64,000 nucleotides of DNA from Leptidea sinapis (taxonomy: Eukaryota > Arthropoda > Insecta > Lepidoptera > Pieridae): the NCBI RefSeq assembly GCF_905404315.1, contig NC_066286.1, positions 5,897,501 to 5,961,500 of the forward strand. Direction: 5' to 3'. Each line of letters opens with the position of its first letter. The stretch's first letter is position 1. Shown here piece by piece: positions 23,286 through 34,850 of the stretch. The notes below the pieces were generated by a model that saw only the letters and a program-made list of their open reading frames with translations, did no database searches and was not told the origin of the DNA. The position numbers were made by a program, and so were the translations under genes.

Positions 23286-24357
23286 TCTATATATATAAAA
23301 CAAAGTCGTGTTAGTTTAGATAAAATATCGAAAAAATCACGAAAAATATTACTATATAAATAAAATATAAAAATATTTTCTGATACATTTTGTATGGATT
23401 GACATTTTGATGAAATCTTAAGAATAGAAAGAATTCAATAAGTTTTTTGTTAGTTTCACGCTACATGAGTAATAAAATACAACTGACAGTGCACGTCATG
23501 TTATTCAAGTTGACTGGGGTGTGTTTGTTTCGAGTGTGCGAGTGAATATAAGTTTATTGTGCCGATATTATCATTAACAATGTCACGACTAAGACGTCAA
23601 ATTATTCCTGGCAAAGACGTAATGCAACTAGGATTCGAAACATTGCGAATGAAAGGCCTCAATAAAAGAACCGCGTTAGTGTGGATCGACGTCGTGCTAT
23701 GAATCACAAGAGCAAAGCGTAGCAGACCGTAAAACGGATCGGCTGGCAATACGAAATCATCCAGTAAAACCGAGAGATCAACAACTTATAGATAATTTTC
23801 GACGCACAAGAAGAAAGTTATGAAGTACTGATTTGAATCGAGCAGCGTTTCGATACGATTGCAGTAGTTATACTGTACTGTAGTACTGCTTGCATACTAG
23901 CTTTCGCATTAGGCCGATGGACGTTGTTTGCGAGTATTCTGCGGAGAAATGCAAGAATTGTGCTGCCATTTTCTAGAAAACACTCAAAAATACAATGTTT
24001 GTTTCCAAATGACCTCATTTGGGGCAGACATCTAAGAACGAGGATTTAATCCGACATTAAAGGTAATTATTTATTTACATACTTACACACAATACAGTAG
24101 AAGAATAACATACCTACTATACTTATTCCTATGTATTGTGTATGCTAATTCTAAAACAAGTGTAGTAGATACATATAAGAGATTTCCATGTATATAGTCA
24201 CTCATCACGATATCTCTGGAACCACTAGAGCTAAAGACTTGAAATTTGGTAGGAATATTCTTTTCAACGAGTAGAAGTCAGCTAAGAGTTTTCCAAAATT
24301 CCATCCGCAAGAGTTTTTTTTTATTATGTACAGAACAACGTCTGTCGGGTCAGCTAG
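23286..24357 (+). mobile_element. Helitron, complete non-autonomous copy 2
   Basis: 1072 bases starting TCTATATATATAAAACAAAG after A, and ending GTCTGTCGGGTCAGCTAG before T. The 5' TC, 3' CTAG and A/T insertion site are the Helitron hallmarks. It is internally deleted relative to the copy at 4-1482 in two places. The terminal ACAACGTCTGTCGG region is a hairpin-poor variant of the usual 3' end. Confidence 0.85.
23580..24065 (+). pseudogene. Relic of Helitron RepHel N-terminus, copy 2
   Basis: Homologous to 382-866. A single base lost soon after the ATG shifts the frame, but DRRRAMNHKSK and the MDVVCEY region are still readable in other frames. Independent decay of the same coding relic suggests it was captured once and then amplified. 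Confidence 0.5.
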
Positions 24358-24690
24358 TTAGTAATATTTCTAACTGTGCAAAAAAAATGTAGCAAAAATA
24401 ATAGTTAATAATAATTTTTATTTACGTAATAGGAAATCAATAACAAAATATAATAAAACCAATACATTGTAAATACTGTAAACATTAGTTTTTTTTAAGA
24501 AGCCGAGTATGTTTTACAAACAATTCCGAAGCCAAAAAAGTACTTTATAGATTATATATTTATTTGTTTGCGTGTGTGTCCGCACAAAACTAAAAAAACT
24601 ATTGAATACGTTTAATTTAACTGTTATGTGTGAATAGTAAAAAGAGGTTAGGACAACATAAGGGCTACATATCACGCTAGGTACATGGGG
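24358..24690. other. Non-coding stretch
   Basis: AT-rich; nothing recognised. Confidence 0.4.
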
Positions 24691-25037
24691 CACACTATGA
24701 CTAAAAGTTTTGCACTACTAGCTAATCGAAACTATTTGAACTTCGAATGTTATATTTTTGAAACGTTGCAACCTTATTAGTAATAAAAAAACAATTGGCG
24801 GGACACAATCATTTGATGTGAGGTTTCACTTTTACCAATTCCGCAGAGGCAGTGATAGCGTTCAATTAGCACGTAGAAAACATGCCTTCAGATCTGTGGT
24901 TCTACTGTTTTAAAAAAGTTTTGATCACATGAAGAAATGTTTAAAATGTAAAGGAGAGTATTTTGAAAAGCAATAAACATAATATTTTGGTAATAAATTG
25001 TTGTTTTTTTTTCAAGTTACGCAAAACTTTTAGTGTG
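24691..25037. mobile_element. Putative DNA-transposon remnant or MITE
   Basis: 347 bases whose ends are inverted repeats: CACACTA, six extra bases, then AAAGTTTTGC on the left, and GCAAAACTTTTAGTGTG on the right. The arrangement fits a Tc1/mariner-like terminal repeat. No open transposase frame. It lies about 580 bases before the Tc1-type pseudogene, but a relation between the two is not shown. Confidence 0.5.
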
Positions 25038-25620
25038 AATTACGTATCAGGCATACTATCCTTGTTGCTTTAGCGAATAATAAACAATATTATTACAGTT
25101 GTATTACAGTCATCTGTCGTATTTGAAACGTCTATAAATTGGCCAATTGACAGGAAAAACACAACTGCTTTTATTTGCAGTGACATTTATTGATTTTAGA
25201 ATAATGCTGTGGATATATTAACTGGTTTGTTATTTTTTTTTTATTATTTACTATAATGACTTAAGCTTTGATCTCGTTCACCATGATGTAATAAATTGTC
25301 GCCAGCGCGTCGACAGATTGCAAAGACATCTGGTCTCTTCCTTAAAACCTGCAATACAATCTCTTCTCGCAACTCCCATTATATATTCTGTATCGCAACT
25401 AGGAAATCGTTGAATACCTGTCGCATGTACTATTAAAATTAATTGCAATTATCATAGTTGCGCCTTGACATACCTAATAGTATATTAATGATATTATAAA
25501 GTTGCGTATGTGTTTGTGTACTTACTTATGTACCTACGCATGCACGTAGTTATACTTATTTGGCGTAACAAATTAAAAAAAAAATTCTTATGTTTGTAGA
25601 AGGAACAACATTGTGATAAA
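25038..25620. other. Non-coding stretch
   Basis: No supportable feature. It may include the decayed N-terminal part of the transposase downstream. Confidence 0.35.
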
Positions 25621-26135
25621 GTATTATTCGAACGATTTCGAAGGCGAGAAGAACGTTTCGCAGAAGTTTGCTCTGAAGAAATAACCCCTTATGTTGTACG
25701 CTCAGTTATGTTTTGGGCATCGATTAATGTATTGGAGTGAGTCTTCATAGAAAACGGCACTTTGAAAGCACATCGCTACATATCAGAAGTCCTTATTCCT
25801 TCGTACAACCCGCATTAACGGTTATTGGAGAAAATTTGGACAATAACGCTCGCGCTCACCGTTCTGGCGATGTGGACGCGTACATTCAAGAGGTAGGGAT
25901 TCGTCATTTGGATTGGCCAGCGCGGAGTCCCGACCAGAACCCTATTTGGGAGAATTGGGATGTTCTAAAACGAACAGTCAGATCGGTGCAGCCCGCTCCG
26001 CAAAACATCAGAGAACTGATTAATGGATTTGGTTCGAAGTGGGAGCTTATTGCACAAGAATCAATTAAGAATAGCATCGATAGCATGCCCGAAAGAAGAA
26101 CAAGCTATCATTTTAGCAAAAGCATTCGATATTAA
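25621..26135 (+). pseudogene. Tc1/mariner-family transposase, 3' part, frameshifted
   Basis: The first frame (25621-25800) reads RFRRREERFAEVCSEE, SVMFWAS and, after a stop, VFIENGTLKAHRYISEVLIP. A frameshift near 25800 leads into the second frame, which runs to 26135. That frame has NNARAH, YIQEVGIRHLDWPARSPDQ and NPIWENWDVLKR, the DDE core of Tc1-like transposases that cut and paste DNA at TA. The usual Asp before NAR is replaced by Asn and the glutamate region carries an extra Trp, so two catalytic sites are damaged. The DNA-binding N-terminus is not recognisable. Confidence 0.8.
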
Positions 26136-27256
26136 ACTTTTTATTTTTATGTTAAAAAAAACTTGAGTTCTTAGCCTGCTTTTTTATTTCATGAACTAAT
26201 ACGCAACAAGCGGTTTAGACACTGGGATCATTTTTCATTAATTCCATCGAAATGTAATGACGGTATTGACAGGAACTACGTTTTCCTTATTTATTTAAAG
26301 TATTATGATGTTACAAGCTACTTATAATTATGAAATAATTTGAAGATACAAGTGAAACAGGCTATTTATCAAGGTGCCCGTTTTTTTTTAAAGATATACT
26401 TCTTTAGGCGCGTTATGAAAAAATATGAGAGTGAAATTTAAAGATGCGCGCGCGTCACTGTAACATTAGTAAGTCGTTATTTTTTGTTTGGTTTCTTCTT
26501 CCATTACTAGGACACGCAATGGGTTCAAGCCTAAGCCAAGCAAGACGTATTCATTATTTAATAATTAGTTGTCAAAGCCATCTTTGCAAGATTTTTACAA
26601 AAATTGTTCTTTCTAAAAACGTAGAATAGCACGAGGAATAAGTCATTTCAATTAATTTTTGCTTCGTTAGGCCAAAGAAGTATAACTTCTTGCGTGCATA
26701 CATAAGTACACACACACTTATTTTGCAAAAGAGTGTATATGTATCCATTTAAACGCCACGTCTACAAAATTAAAAAAAAAATGTCTGTAAATAAAAAATT
26801 AAAAAAAAAAGGTCCTTCCGAAAGGTTATACATTATTATACATAATTAGCAAACTCACCAAAAAGAGGTATGTGTGTATGCGTGTGTTTGCGGGTGTGTG
26901 TGCGTATGTGTGTTTGCGCTTGTGTGTGTGGTTATTAATTTGTTACGACTTTATTATATTATGTGCTATTATAGATTAACATGTCTCTAATATTTTATTA
27001 TTATGTCACACATCATATGCTAATATTAATAATCTCGTAATACTGTTATAAATAACACACAAGTACGGTGATATAAAACAGATCAGCTTTTATCCCTCGA
27101 TAACACTCGAATATGTTGCAGATGTAGCTCGTAGTCGACGTCATCAATAATATATATACAAAAGGGGCATGTTACATTGTCAATATTATATAATTATTAA
27201 TTATTACGATATTATAATAAGTATTGAAAATATAATCGCACTATATTTTCACATTC
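26136..27256. other. Non-coding stretch with GT-rich microsatellite
   Basis: AT-rich. 26873-26932 is an imperfect (GT)n/(GTGC)n run. No gene seen; ORF 26444-26629 is unrecognised. Confidence 0.4.
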
Positions 27257-27528
27257 AGTGGGAGGCTTCTTTGCACCGGATGCAGATTAGATTATGGGTA
27301 CCACAACGGCGCCTATTTCTGCCGTGAAGCAGCATTACTGTGTTTCGGTATAGAGGGGCGCCATAGCTAAGGAAATTACTGGGCAAATGAGACTTAACAT
27401 CTTATGTCTCAAGGTGACGAGCCCAGTTGTGGTGCCTATCAGAATTTTTGGGTTTTTCAATAATCCTCAGCGGCACTGCATTGTAATGGGCAGGGCGTAT
27501 CAATTACCATCACCTGCATGTCCTGCAC
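27257..27528 (-). repeat. Family 1 repeat, nearly full
   Basis: Reverse complement of family 1, from CAGTGGGAGGCTTC to CATGTCCTGC. Confidence 0.8.
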
Positions 27529-27544
27529 AAAAAAAATTTACTAT

Positions 27545-27712
27545 TTGACTAGATTGTAATTGAAATGATTTGTAAATGTTGATTTAAAAGAGTGGTGTTT
27601 TCCGAAGTGGTAGTAAAATATGTATAAAGGAAAGAAAACTTTTGACATTAATAAGTGTCATTTCCTTTATCTAGGTACATGAATAAAGTGAATTTTTTTT
27701 AAATAATAAATT
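27545..27712 (+). repeat. Non-LTR retrotransposon 3' end, family C
   Basis: Contains TTGTAATTGAAATGATTTGT, TGATTTAAAAGAGTGG, AAGTGTCATTTCCTTTAT and AATAAAGTGAATTTT. A 3' end truncated on its 5' side. Confidence 0.65.
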
Positions 27713-27715
27713 TTA

Positions 27716-27801
27716 ATAGTTATATATATATATATATATAACTATTATAATACTCAAGCACATCTCACCTATATATATATATAGGTGAGATGTGCTTGAG
27801 T
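27716..27801. repeat. Two adjacent perfect AT-cored palindromes
   Basis: 27716-27745 is a 30-base palindrome (ATAGTTA, TA repeats, TAACTAT). 27752-27801 is a perfect 50-base palindrome with arms ACTCAAGCACATCTCACCTA and their reverse complement around (TA)5. Only six bases separate them. Both could extrude as cruciforms. Confidence 0.9.
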
Positions 27802-28332
27802 TGTGAGGAGGCGAGAGGCGACAGCGAGTCGTGGCGGAAGGACACCGATTCCAAGAATGACAATAATCGTAACTAGAATTAGATTAATTAATTAGATTGT
27901 ATAAAAATACGCAATTATTTTATATTTTTTAGTGAATATTATATCTATTGTTTTTGAAGTCGATTGTTTTTTTGTTAAATTTTTTTTTTAAGCGTGACGC
28001 TTATTTTTTCATTCGGTATTTCGCTCGCAGCCACCATGGAAGATAATGAATAGCGCCTTATCGTTGATTTTAACAAAATTAAAAAGACGTCCTCAAAGAG
28101 TTAATTCTTCTTTTGGGAATGTGATAATGGAACAGAAAAGATAAAAATTTACTGAATACTATTAAGAAGAACGAAGACATGTTAATGCAAATTTATACGA
28201 ATATAATAAAACTAAATGAGACGATAATAATATATATATATAACTACTATTATTGTGCGTGGTTCATTTCTAATTTATTCAAATTATTTTAAACGAAACA
28301 TTAATTCGTTCTAGCAAATTCAGCACTTGGTG
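27802..28332. other. Non-coding stretch, possible decayed retrotransposon 5' region
   Basis: A GCCACCATGG at 28031-28040 gives a perfect Kozak context, but the frame stops after five codons and later frames are also broken. It may be a dead retrotransposon ORF1 start. Nothing else recognised. Confidence 0.3.
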
Positions 28333-28915
28333 ATTCAAATTCAAATATTTTTATTCAAAACAGGATATAGTATGACTTATTGAAAGTCAAAAACTACCAC
28401 CCATTCGAAAAAGTTCGCCTCAGACCGGAGAAGAACGTACGCGAGAAACTCAGCGGTCTTCTTTTTTTTCATAAAAATATGATAACAATGTAATATATTG
28501 AAACAAAATTCATAATTTAATAGCCTAATAATAATTAATATGGGCGGTCGCTCCATTCCCAATATGTGGTATCAAGTATTAAGAAAGTCATTTATGATAT
28601 GGTTATCTTTACCACACAAACGTTTTTTAAATTTCGTAGTCTTTTAAATTTCGTAATAAATTTGTTTTGAACATAATCTGGGATCTTGTTGTTAAAGTAT
28701 ATATACATTGCCCCATAAAAGGCTTATTACTTACTCGACTTAGCCGAGTAGTAGGCATTATAAGTTTATGTGTGTTCCTGGTGTTAACATTATGGTTATG
28801 ACAATTTCTAGTAAATTCACTTATGTGCCTATGTACATACATAACATTATCAAGAATATATTGAGAAGCAACAGTTAAGATGTTAATTTCTTTAAATTTG
28901 GCCCTCAACGATTGT
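28333..28915 (-). pseudogene. CR1/jockey-type reverse transcriptase C-terminus and 3' UTR
   Basis: Minus ORF 28908-28627 reads LTVASQYILDNVMYVHRH, HNVNTRNTHKL, MPTTRLSRVSNK and IMFKTNLLRNLK. This is the conserved C-terminal region after the RT domain of a non-LTR retrotransposon. It is followed by the family A 3' UTR down to the TTTGAATTTGAA-type tail at 28333. The catalytic RT domain is missing because of 5' truncation, and the last codons are disrupted compared with 29092-29305. Confidence 0.7.
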
Positions 28916-28997
28916 TAAGGATATTATTGAAACGGTAATAAGCCCATCTCAACACTTCTGATTTGAGGAAACTAGGCGTGTGATATTATTATTTACA

Positions 28998-29580
28998 TAT
29001 CAGTACAATATTCTAATTTTCATTAAAAAGGGCGCAAAAAAAGAATGCTGGGAGATTTAGGGGCCATTTTTATCCGAAGCGCTTAGTAGTAACATAAACT
29101 TGTTATGCCTACTACTCGGTTGGGTCGAGTTAGTAAGTCTTTTGTTGGGCGATGTATATGCTTCTACAATATGATCCCAGAAAATGTACAAAACAAATGT
29201 GTTACGAAATTTAAAAGAATTGTTAAAAAACGTTTGTGTGGGAAAGGTTATTATAGCATAAACGATTTTCTTAATGACACCACGGACTGGGATTAAAACG
29301 AACACCCTCAGGCTCTTTAATTATTAATGTTTATTGTACGATATTACATTGTAATCCATATTTTATATAAAAAAAAAGCCCGCTGAGTTTCTTGCGCCCA
29401 TTCTTCTCAGGTCTGAGGCAGTCTCTTTTGAATGGGTGGTAGATTTTGACGTTCAATAAGTGATTATAAATCCTATTTTGAATAAAAATATTTGAATTTG
29501 AAAAGTATCTAGTATATTAGAAATTACATCAAAAAAGAATTCTAAAGGAATCAATTTTGAGAAAACAAATGCCTTTTGAC
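28998..29580 (+). mobile_element. Family B retrotransposon 3' end, split by an insertion
   Basis: 28998-29091 (GGGCGCAAAAAAAGAATGCT to CGAAGCGCTTAGTAGTA) and 29506-29580 (GTATCTAGTATATTAGAAA to AAATGCCTTTT) join into the same order as the uninterrupted copy at 43020-43205. A family A end has landed between them. The junctions share a short GTA. Confidence 0.75.
29092..29505 (+). pseudogene. CR1/jockey-type RT C-terminus inserted into family B
   Basis: The frame from 29105 encodes MPTTRLGRVSKSF, IPENVQNKCV and KFKRIVKKRLCGKGYYS, ending INDFLNDTTDWD and a stop, the intact C-terminal tail of the family A ORF. The 3' UTR follows (GCCCGCTGAGTTTCTTGCGC, TTCTTCTCAGGTCTGAGG), ending AATATTTGAATTTGAAA. 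It is about 414 bases and 5'-truncated. Confidence 0.8.
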
Positions 29581-29854
29581 AAACGTAACACGTCTCAATG
29601 GAATATTTTGAGTTACAACCGATTGATGCAATTTCAAATAGCCGTCAATTAGGAGCCGTGAAGTAGTACATTAAATGACACTTAACTAATGAATTTTCCC
29701 CAATCGTTAACGCCGCGATGTCGCGATAACTCCAGCTCACAGCCACCTCGATAAACAAACGAATTGATTGAGTAATCAAATATTGTGTTTGTTACATAGA
29801 CGTACTATATACTAGCGTACAGACAAACAAAGCATGCCAGAGAGGAGAACATCT

Positions 29855-30185
29855 CAAATCAAAATCAAAATCAAATCAAATAAAATCAAAATCAGTTTAT
29901 TCACGTAGGTCACGGAAATGACACTTATGAATGTAAAAAAAAAAAAATTTTCTTACTGAATCTACCGCTACTTCGTTAAGGGTTGAGCAAATGAGAAGAA
30001 TTAGCAAGAAACTCATTGCTACTCTTTTAAATCAAGATTTACATTTTCATCGTATTACAAATGATTTCAATTACAATATAATATTATGTAAAGTGATGCA
30101 ACAAACATACTCAAACGTCAAAACAAAAAGTAAATGTAAAACTCTAGCAGATATACAGCAAGATAATATAACATTGTGACTGTAA
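29855..30185 (-). repeat. Non-LTR retrotransposon 3' end, family C
   Basis: On the plus strand TCAAATAAAATCAAAATCAG then TTATTCACGTAGGTCACGG is the reversed tail, preceded (minus sense) by TAGCGGTAGATTCAG and AAGAGTAGCAATGAG blocks. ORF 29991-30179 on the plus strand is an antisense shadow. Confidence 0.7.
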
Positions 30186-30400
30186 CCGATTTTGATTGAC
30201 AAGTCGTAAACAGTCAGCCACGCTTGGCATAATCTCCATAGTATTTTCAACATAAAACCACCAGCTAACACATATATTGAGAAATGAAAATATTAATCAC
30301 GTGCCATCAAGCTGTCAGGTCGGCTTTACGCTAGTATATTTTAACGGTCTTATTCATAATGACTTATCAAAAAAGATCGCTAATAGACGATGGTAAAAAA

Positions 30401-30719
30401 GGTTTTTTTTTTGAATGAGAAATAAGGGAAGCAAGACGAGCAGGACGTTCAGCTGATGGCAATTGATACGCCCTACCAATTATAGTGCAGTGCCGCTCAG
30501 GATTCTTGAAAAACCCAAAAATTCTGAGCGGCACTACAATTGCGCTCGTCACCTTCAGACATAAGATATTAAGTCTCATTCCCAGTAATTTCACAGCTAC
30601 GGCGCGCTTCAGACCGAAATACAGTAATGATTACACATTACTGCTTCACGGCAGAAATAGGCGCCGTTGTAGTACCCATAATCTAGCCGGCTTCCTGTGC
30701 AAAGGAGCCTCCCACTGGT
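30401..30719 (+). repeat. Family 1 repeat, full-length reference copy
   Basis: From the T-rich start and GACGAGCAGGACGTTCAG through GAGCGGCACTACAATTGCGC, GCGCGCTTCAGACCGAAA and TAATCTAGCCGG to CCTCCCACTGGTG. About 319 bases, the most complete member here. The ORFs on both strands over it are shadows. Confidence 0.8.
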
Positions 30720-31467
30720 GAACATAATCGCATATTAGAGCTAAAACGCTTTATCTTTACTAATTATCTTTATATATAGTAGCTAGGACCCTTAAAGACG
30801 ATTTGAAGACCTCGATAACAAAAAACATGGCCGGCATCGATCAGCTGTCTCGTATTTGACATTTGTTTCTCGATGTCAGTCAGTTCATAGCTGTTATTAT
30901 GGTTATCATTACCAAACTACAGACTAGGCCCGCTTCTAAAAACTTTGATTTTTGAAGTTACTACTACCAACTTATTTCATCGTCTTATGACAATATATAT
31001 AAGAGATTCCCACCTATATATTTACTTATCACAATATCTCTGGTATTCAGTCGCTAGTCATCACCGACCGGCAACGTTATCAGCGTATTTTGATGTCGAT
31101 GTTACCGATCGAGTGCCGATATGGCTGCTGGTTCAATGTCTACTTGTATTACAGTTATAGAAGCCTAGTGGGGAATATTTATTTATAAACCTTTAAATAT
31201 TATATCGGGGAAGGTTATATATCATTATAAAACAGATTGTTATGAAACTTATTAGGTTTCGGATTGTAATTTCGTTAACGTAATTTCCGAAGATTTACTC
31301 ACGCATTGCGTTTCTTAAAACTGTTCATATTAAAAAAAAAACTTCAAGAAAACGGGACTATGCGTAGAATGAAAGATCCCCGCAAACACATAAATGATGA
31401 GCTGCATATTAATAACTAACTAACGGAACTAATTCTAGTAGGCTTCCTAAATTACAGCTTTAAGGTA
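30720..31467. other. Non-coding stretch with a small Helitron fragment
   Basis: 30992-31045 (ATAAGAGATTCCCACC, ATCACAATATCTCTGG) matches the inner part of the Helitrons at 1327-1376 and 24174-24223. ATTCTAGTAGGCTTCC at 31433-31448 matches the upstream part of family B at 42800. No gene. Confidence 0.4.
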
Positions 31468-31668
31468 TGACAGTACAATATTGTGTATTTTATTAAAAAG
31501 AACACAAAAAAAGAATAATCGGAGAGTTTCTTGCGCCGCTTCTTCTTTCTAAGAGCGCTATTTGTTCCCGAAGCGGTAGTAGTCTTTGAAGTTTCAACTG
31601 ATATCAAAAATAACTCTAGAGGAATTAATTTTGAGAAAATAAATGCCTCTTATACCTTTTATTTGTAT
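31468..31668 (+). repeat. Non-LTR retrotransposon 3' end, family B
   Basis: Contains ACAGTACAATATTGTGTAT, GAGAGTTTCTTGCGCCGCTT, TTCCCGAAGCGGTAGTAG and AAATAAATGCCTCTTAT. A diverged copy of 42990-43205. Confidence 0.7.
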
Positions 31669-31922
31669 AATATGACAATTAATGGCGTAAAATAGATACT
31701 ATTGACAGTATGTAAGTATTTATTTAATGCGTAGATTTTATCAACCGTCTGTTTGTTTGTGTGTACACCACATTGTAGGGTAAATAGACAAAGTTATATA
31801 AATAAATGTTAATCTAAGCTATCTCTAACTAAGTACAAAAGGATTAATAGGATTACTGTTATGAGCTTCAATAACCTGATATGACAGCTCCACGTGTTGT
31901 GTCCTGTCCTCGCATTTAAAAT

Positions 31923-32268
31923 GAAATTCAAAAATATCTTTCATCAAAATAGAATATGATATCACTTATTGGAAGTCAAACACTACCACCCATTCTAAAA
32001 AGTATGCCTCAGACCTGAGAAGAACGGGCGCAACAAACTCAGCTGGCTTCGTTTTTTCCATAAAAATAATGTTACAATGTAATATCCTACAATAAAATTT
32101 ATTATTTGATAGCCTGAGGGCGGTCCGCTCAATTCCCAATCTGTGTTATCATTAAGAAAGTAATTTATGTTATAGTAACCTTTAACGCACAAACGTTTTT
32201 TAACAATTCTTTTGAATTATGTTATACATTTGTTTTGAACATTTTCTGGGATCTTGTTGAAAAAGTAA
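31923..32268 (-). repeat. CR1/jockey-type 3' end, family A
   Basis: Plus strand ATTCAAAAATATC, then TATGCCTCAGACCTGAGAAG and GAACGGGCGCAA, then GCACAAACGTTTTTTAACAA. This is the reverse complement of the family A 3' UTR and final codons. The minus ORF 32192-31995 is the remnant of the GYYNINYFLND terminus. Confidence 0.7.
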
Positions 32269-32583
32269 TGTTTTAATATGTCTTACTATAGTTGCGGTCG
32301 TTTAGTTGCAAGTAACAAAATGTGTTATTAGAGATTCTAATGTTTAAACTTAATTAACGGCGCAACCCTAATATATCAGTGACCAATTCTCCCACACCCA
32401 CCATCAGTGAGGCCCGCTCCATTCAGGCTCGACCGTTAGTCGAAACCGACACCACACAACTTGTGTTCCCTACCGTGCCCTAAAATAGAATATTGTATTC
32501 TATTTCATTAAAGCCAATTTATAACTGTATCATTAAAAAATTTACACTTTTTATTTATTCAATTAATTACACTGGTTGTTTTA
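32269..32583. other. Non-coding stretch
   Basis: Nothing recognised. Confidence 0.35.
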
Positions 32584-32696
32584 GTTATTATTAGGACGGA
32601 TACTCCCGATATATATTTGTTGCCAAGATCAGTTCCGATCTAAATATCGGCTACAAGTAAATAAAATATATCGTGAGTACCCGTCTTAATAATAAC
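32584..32696. mobile_element. Short MITE with 31-base inverted ends
   Basis: 113 bases. The left end GTTATTATTAGGACGGATAC and the reversed right end GTTATTATTAAGACGGGTAC continue to CGATATAT with three mismatches in 31. No coding capacity. The family of its autonomous partner is not identified. Confidence 0.75.
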
Positions 32697-33611
32697 TGTG
32701 TTATATATATCATAACCAACCAGTATGTTTTTAAAATTTTAATTATTTGTTGGTTGGTTGCACCCAAAACAATAAAACAACGAAGTTTCTGAATGTAATA
32801 ACCATCATTCATGCCAAAATATAATTTCAAATCAGATTGTCAAAATAATGATAATGTCAACAATATAAGTTCTGGAAGAAACAAATTGTTTTTATAAATT
32901 TAAATACTTAAATATAAGATAATATTTTTATTGATTTGTAATTTCTCTTTATTTATCTTCTCGGAAATCAGATATACTCTACTTCTTTCGGAAAATTTTA
33001 CAACCTTAGAAACCACCCGACACACACTTTTTATTATTTATTAGAATCTGAGTCTGTCCGTCGCCGAGTGACACTCGACACTATCGTTACGAATTTTGTG
33101 TTTGTTAAATTTTTGTTTAATGTTTGTCATGATTTACATCCAGCGTCTCGGATGGTCTAGAACATTCTCGATCCCGACGCGAGGTACGGTGCACCGAGCA
33201 CTAACAAGTAACAAGCCTGGAACCCTCGTCGGTCAGGCCAGTCGCCACTTGGACCACTCCAACGTATTTGTCCTTAACCGATAACACACACTTAGATATC
33301 GCTCTCGCTCGTCGCACACTGAGTGAGAGAGACAGCAACAAAACACTTTGTGCGTACTTGCGATATTACATCGATTACGCTATCGAGCCGTTTTGATAAG
33401 TTATATTTATTGACTTCAAGCGTGATATGAGGTTCTCTAATAGGTTAACTAAGGTTAAACACTCCTGCATAGGTCTTGGTATTCAATTTTACTTATTATT
33501 ATTAGTGTATCTGGAATTTTATGAGGAGTGAGTTCTAGTGAACTCAGTTCTTATTAAATTAGGCTTAAACTAAGCGCTTTTGAATCGTCACTATAAACAT
33601 TTCTTTTAAAA
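32697..33611. other. Non-coding stretch
   Basis: ORF 33096-33284 (62 codons) over a GC-richer patch has no recognised domain or flanking splice signals. Nothing else. Confidence 0.35.
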
Positions 33612-34060
33612 TACTGATCAAATCAAATTAAATCAAATTCACTTTATTCATGTAGGTCACGGAAAGGACACTTATGTCAAAAATATTCTTATTTAATCTA
33701 CTGTTACTTCGTAAAGGGTTGACCTAATGAAAAGAAGTAGCAAGAAACTCATTGCCAATCTTTTAAGCCATGATTTACACTTTCATCGTTTTACAAATCA
33801 TTTCAATTACAATATAATATAACATGTAAAGTGATGCAAGAAACATACTCAAACGTCAAATAGTCAATGCCTTACACAAGTAAGTAAAAAAAGTAAATGT
33901 AAATTAATGAATCTATTCTATATATTCGGAAAAAGTAGAGCTTGAGAGAAGACAATACAAGAAACTCAACGGCCACTCTTTTCAATCAAATATAGTATTT
34001 TACAATGGCTGTAATAGACATTATTAGTTTGTAAGGTGCTGCATCCAATACATTGGGATT
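33612..34060 (-). repeat. Family C 3' ends, two partial copies
   Basis: 33612-33855 is a copy like 29855-30185 (plus-strand TAAATCAAATTCACTTTATT, CATGTAGGTCACGGAAAGG). 33920-34060 is a second, more diverged piece with ACAAGAAACTCAACGGCCAC. Both point to the minus strand. Confidence 0.55.
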
Positions 34061-34358
34061 GAAACGTGTTTAAATAATATTAAACATATCATAAAAAGTA
34101 ATAAAGAATAAACTGTATGAATATAAATTATCGTATATTGGATGCATCAACCTTTAGAGCTTGAATTCAATGTCTGTAGAAGGATGCTTCGAGAACATGA
34201 TAGTCGTGATTATTGTCATATTTAATAATCGCATCCAACAAATACAATGATTAATTAACTATAACAGGTCGACCTGGCACCACAAGCAGCACGAGTTTAG
34301 TTAAGTAACTTAACGCTTTGATCTTGATGAAGAACACCGGCGATCATCATCGTACGGA

Positions 34359-34850
34359 GTGCTGAGACTCGAGCTGGGAGTTGTATTCAAACTTTGGAGA
34401 CCTTTGTTCAGTTTTACGTTTGCTTTGGGTTTGGTGAATGGCAGAAGATCTAGTGAGACTCCTCTCAATATCGGGATACCACAATGGTCGATTCTTGGAC
34501 CGTTTCTCTTCCTTATTTGCATTAAAGAATTACCTAATGTCGTAAAAAAACGTAATGGTATAGTTTGCGAATGATACAACTCATTTTCATTGTTAAAAGA
34601 TACTAAGTTACGAATGACGAACTATACAATGATGATCTATCTGACAACGTGGACCGGTTTAGTGCCAATAACCAGTTAAAGAACAAGAAAACCAAATACA
34701 TAAAAATTACTGCACCCAACGATAAAAATGTACAAGTTATTTTTTTGCAAAATGTACAGTAGGTAAAACCCGTGGAATATGAGTTTATAAATGCTTGTAA
34801 GTTGTATGGTACAATAACCCCATACAATCCCATACAAATGTTTGAAAGTC
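34359..34850 (+). pseudogene. Non-LTR reverse transcriptase domain fragment
   Basis: The first frame reads SSETPLNIGIPQ, WSILGPFLFLICIKELPNVV, matching the RT motif before the catalytic YADD box, with Trp in place of the usual Gly after GIPQ. The catalytic aspartate block itself is deleted or scrambled around 34570-34630. Another frame then gives NVDRFSANNQLKNKKTKYIK, the thumb-side region. It is a decayed element not obviously attached to any 3' end nearby. Confidence 0.65.
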
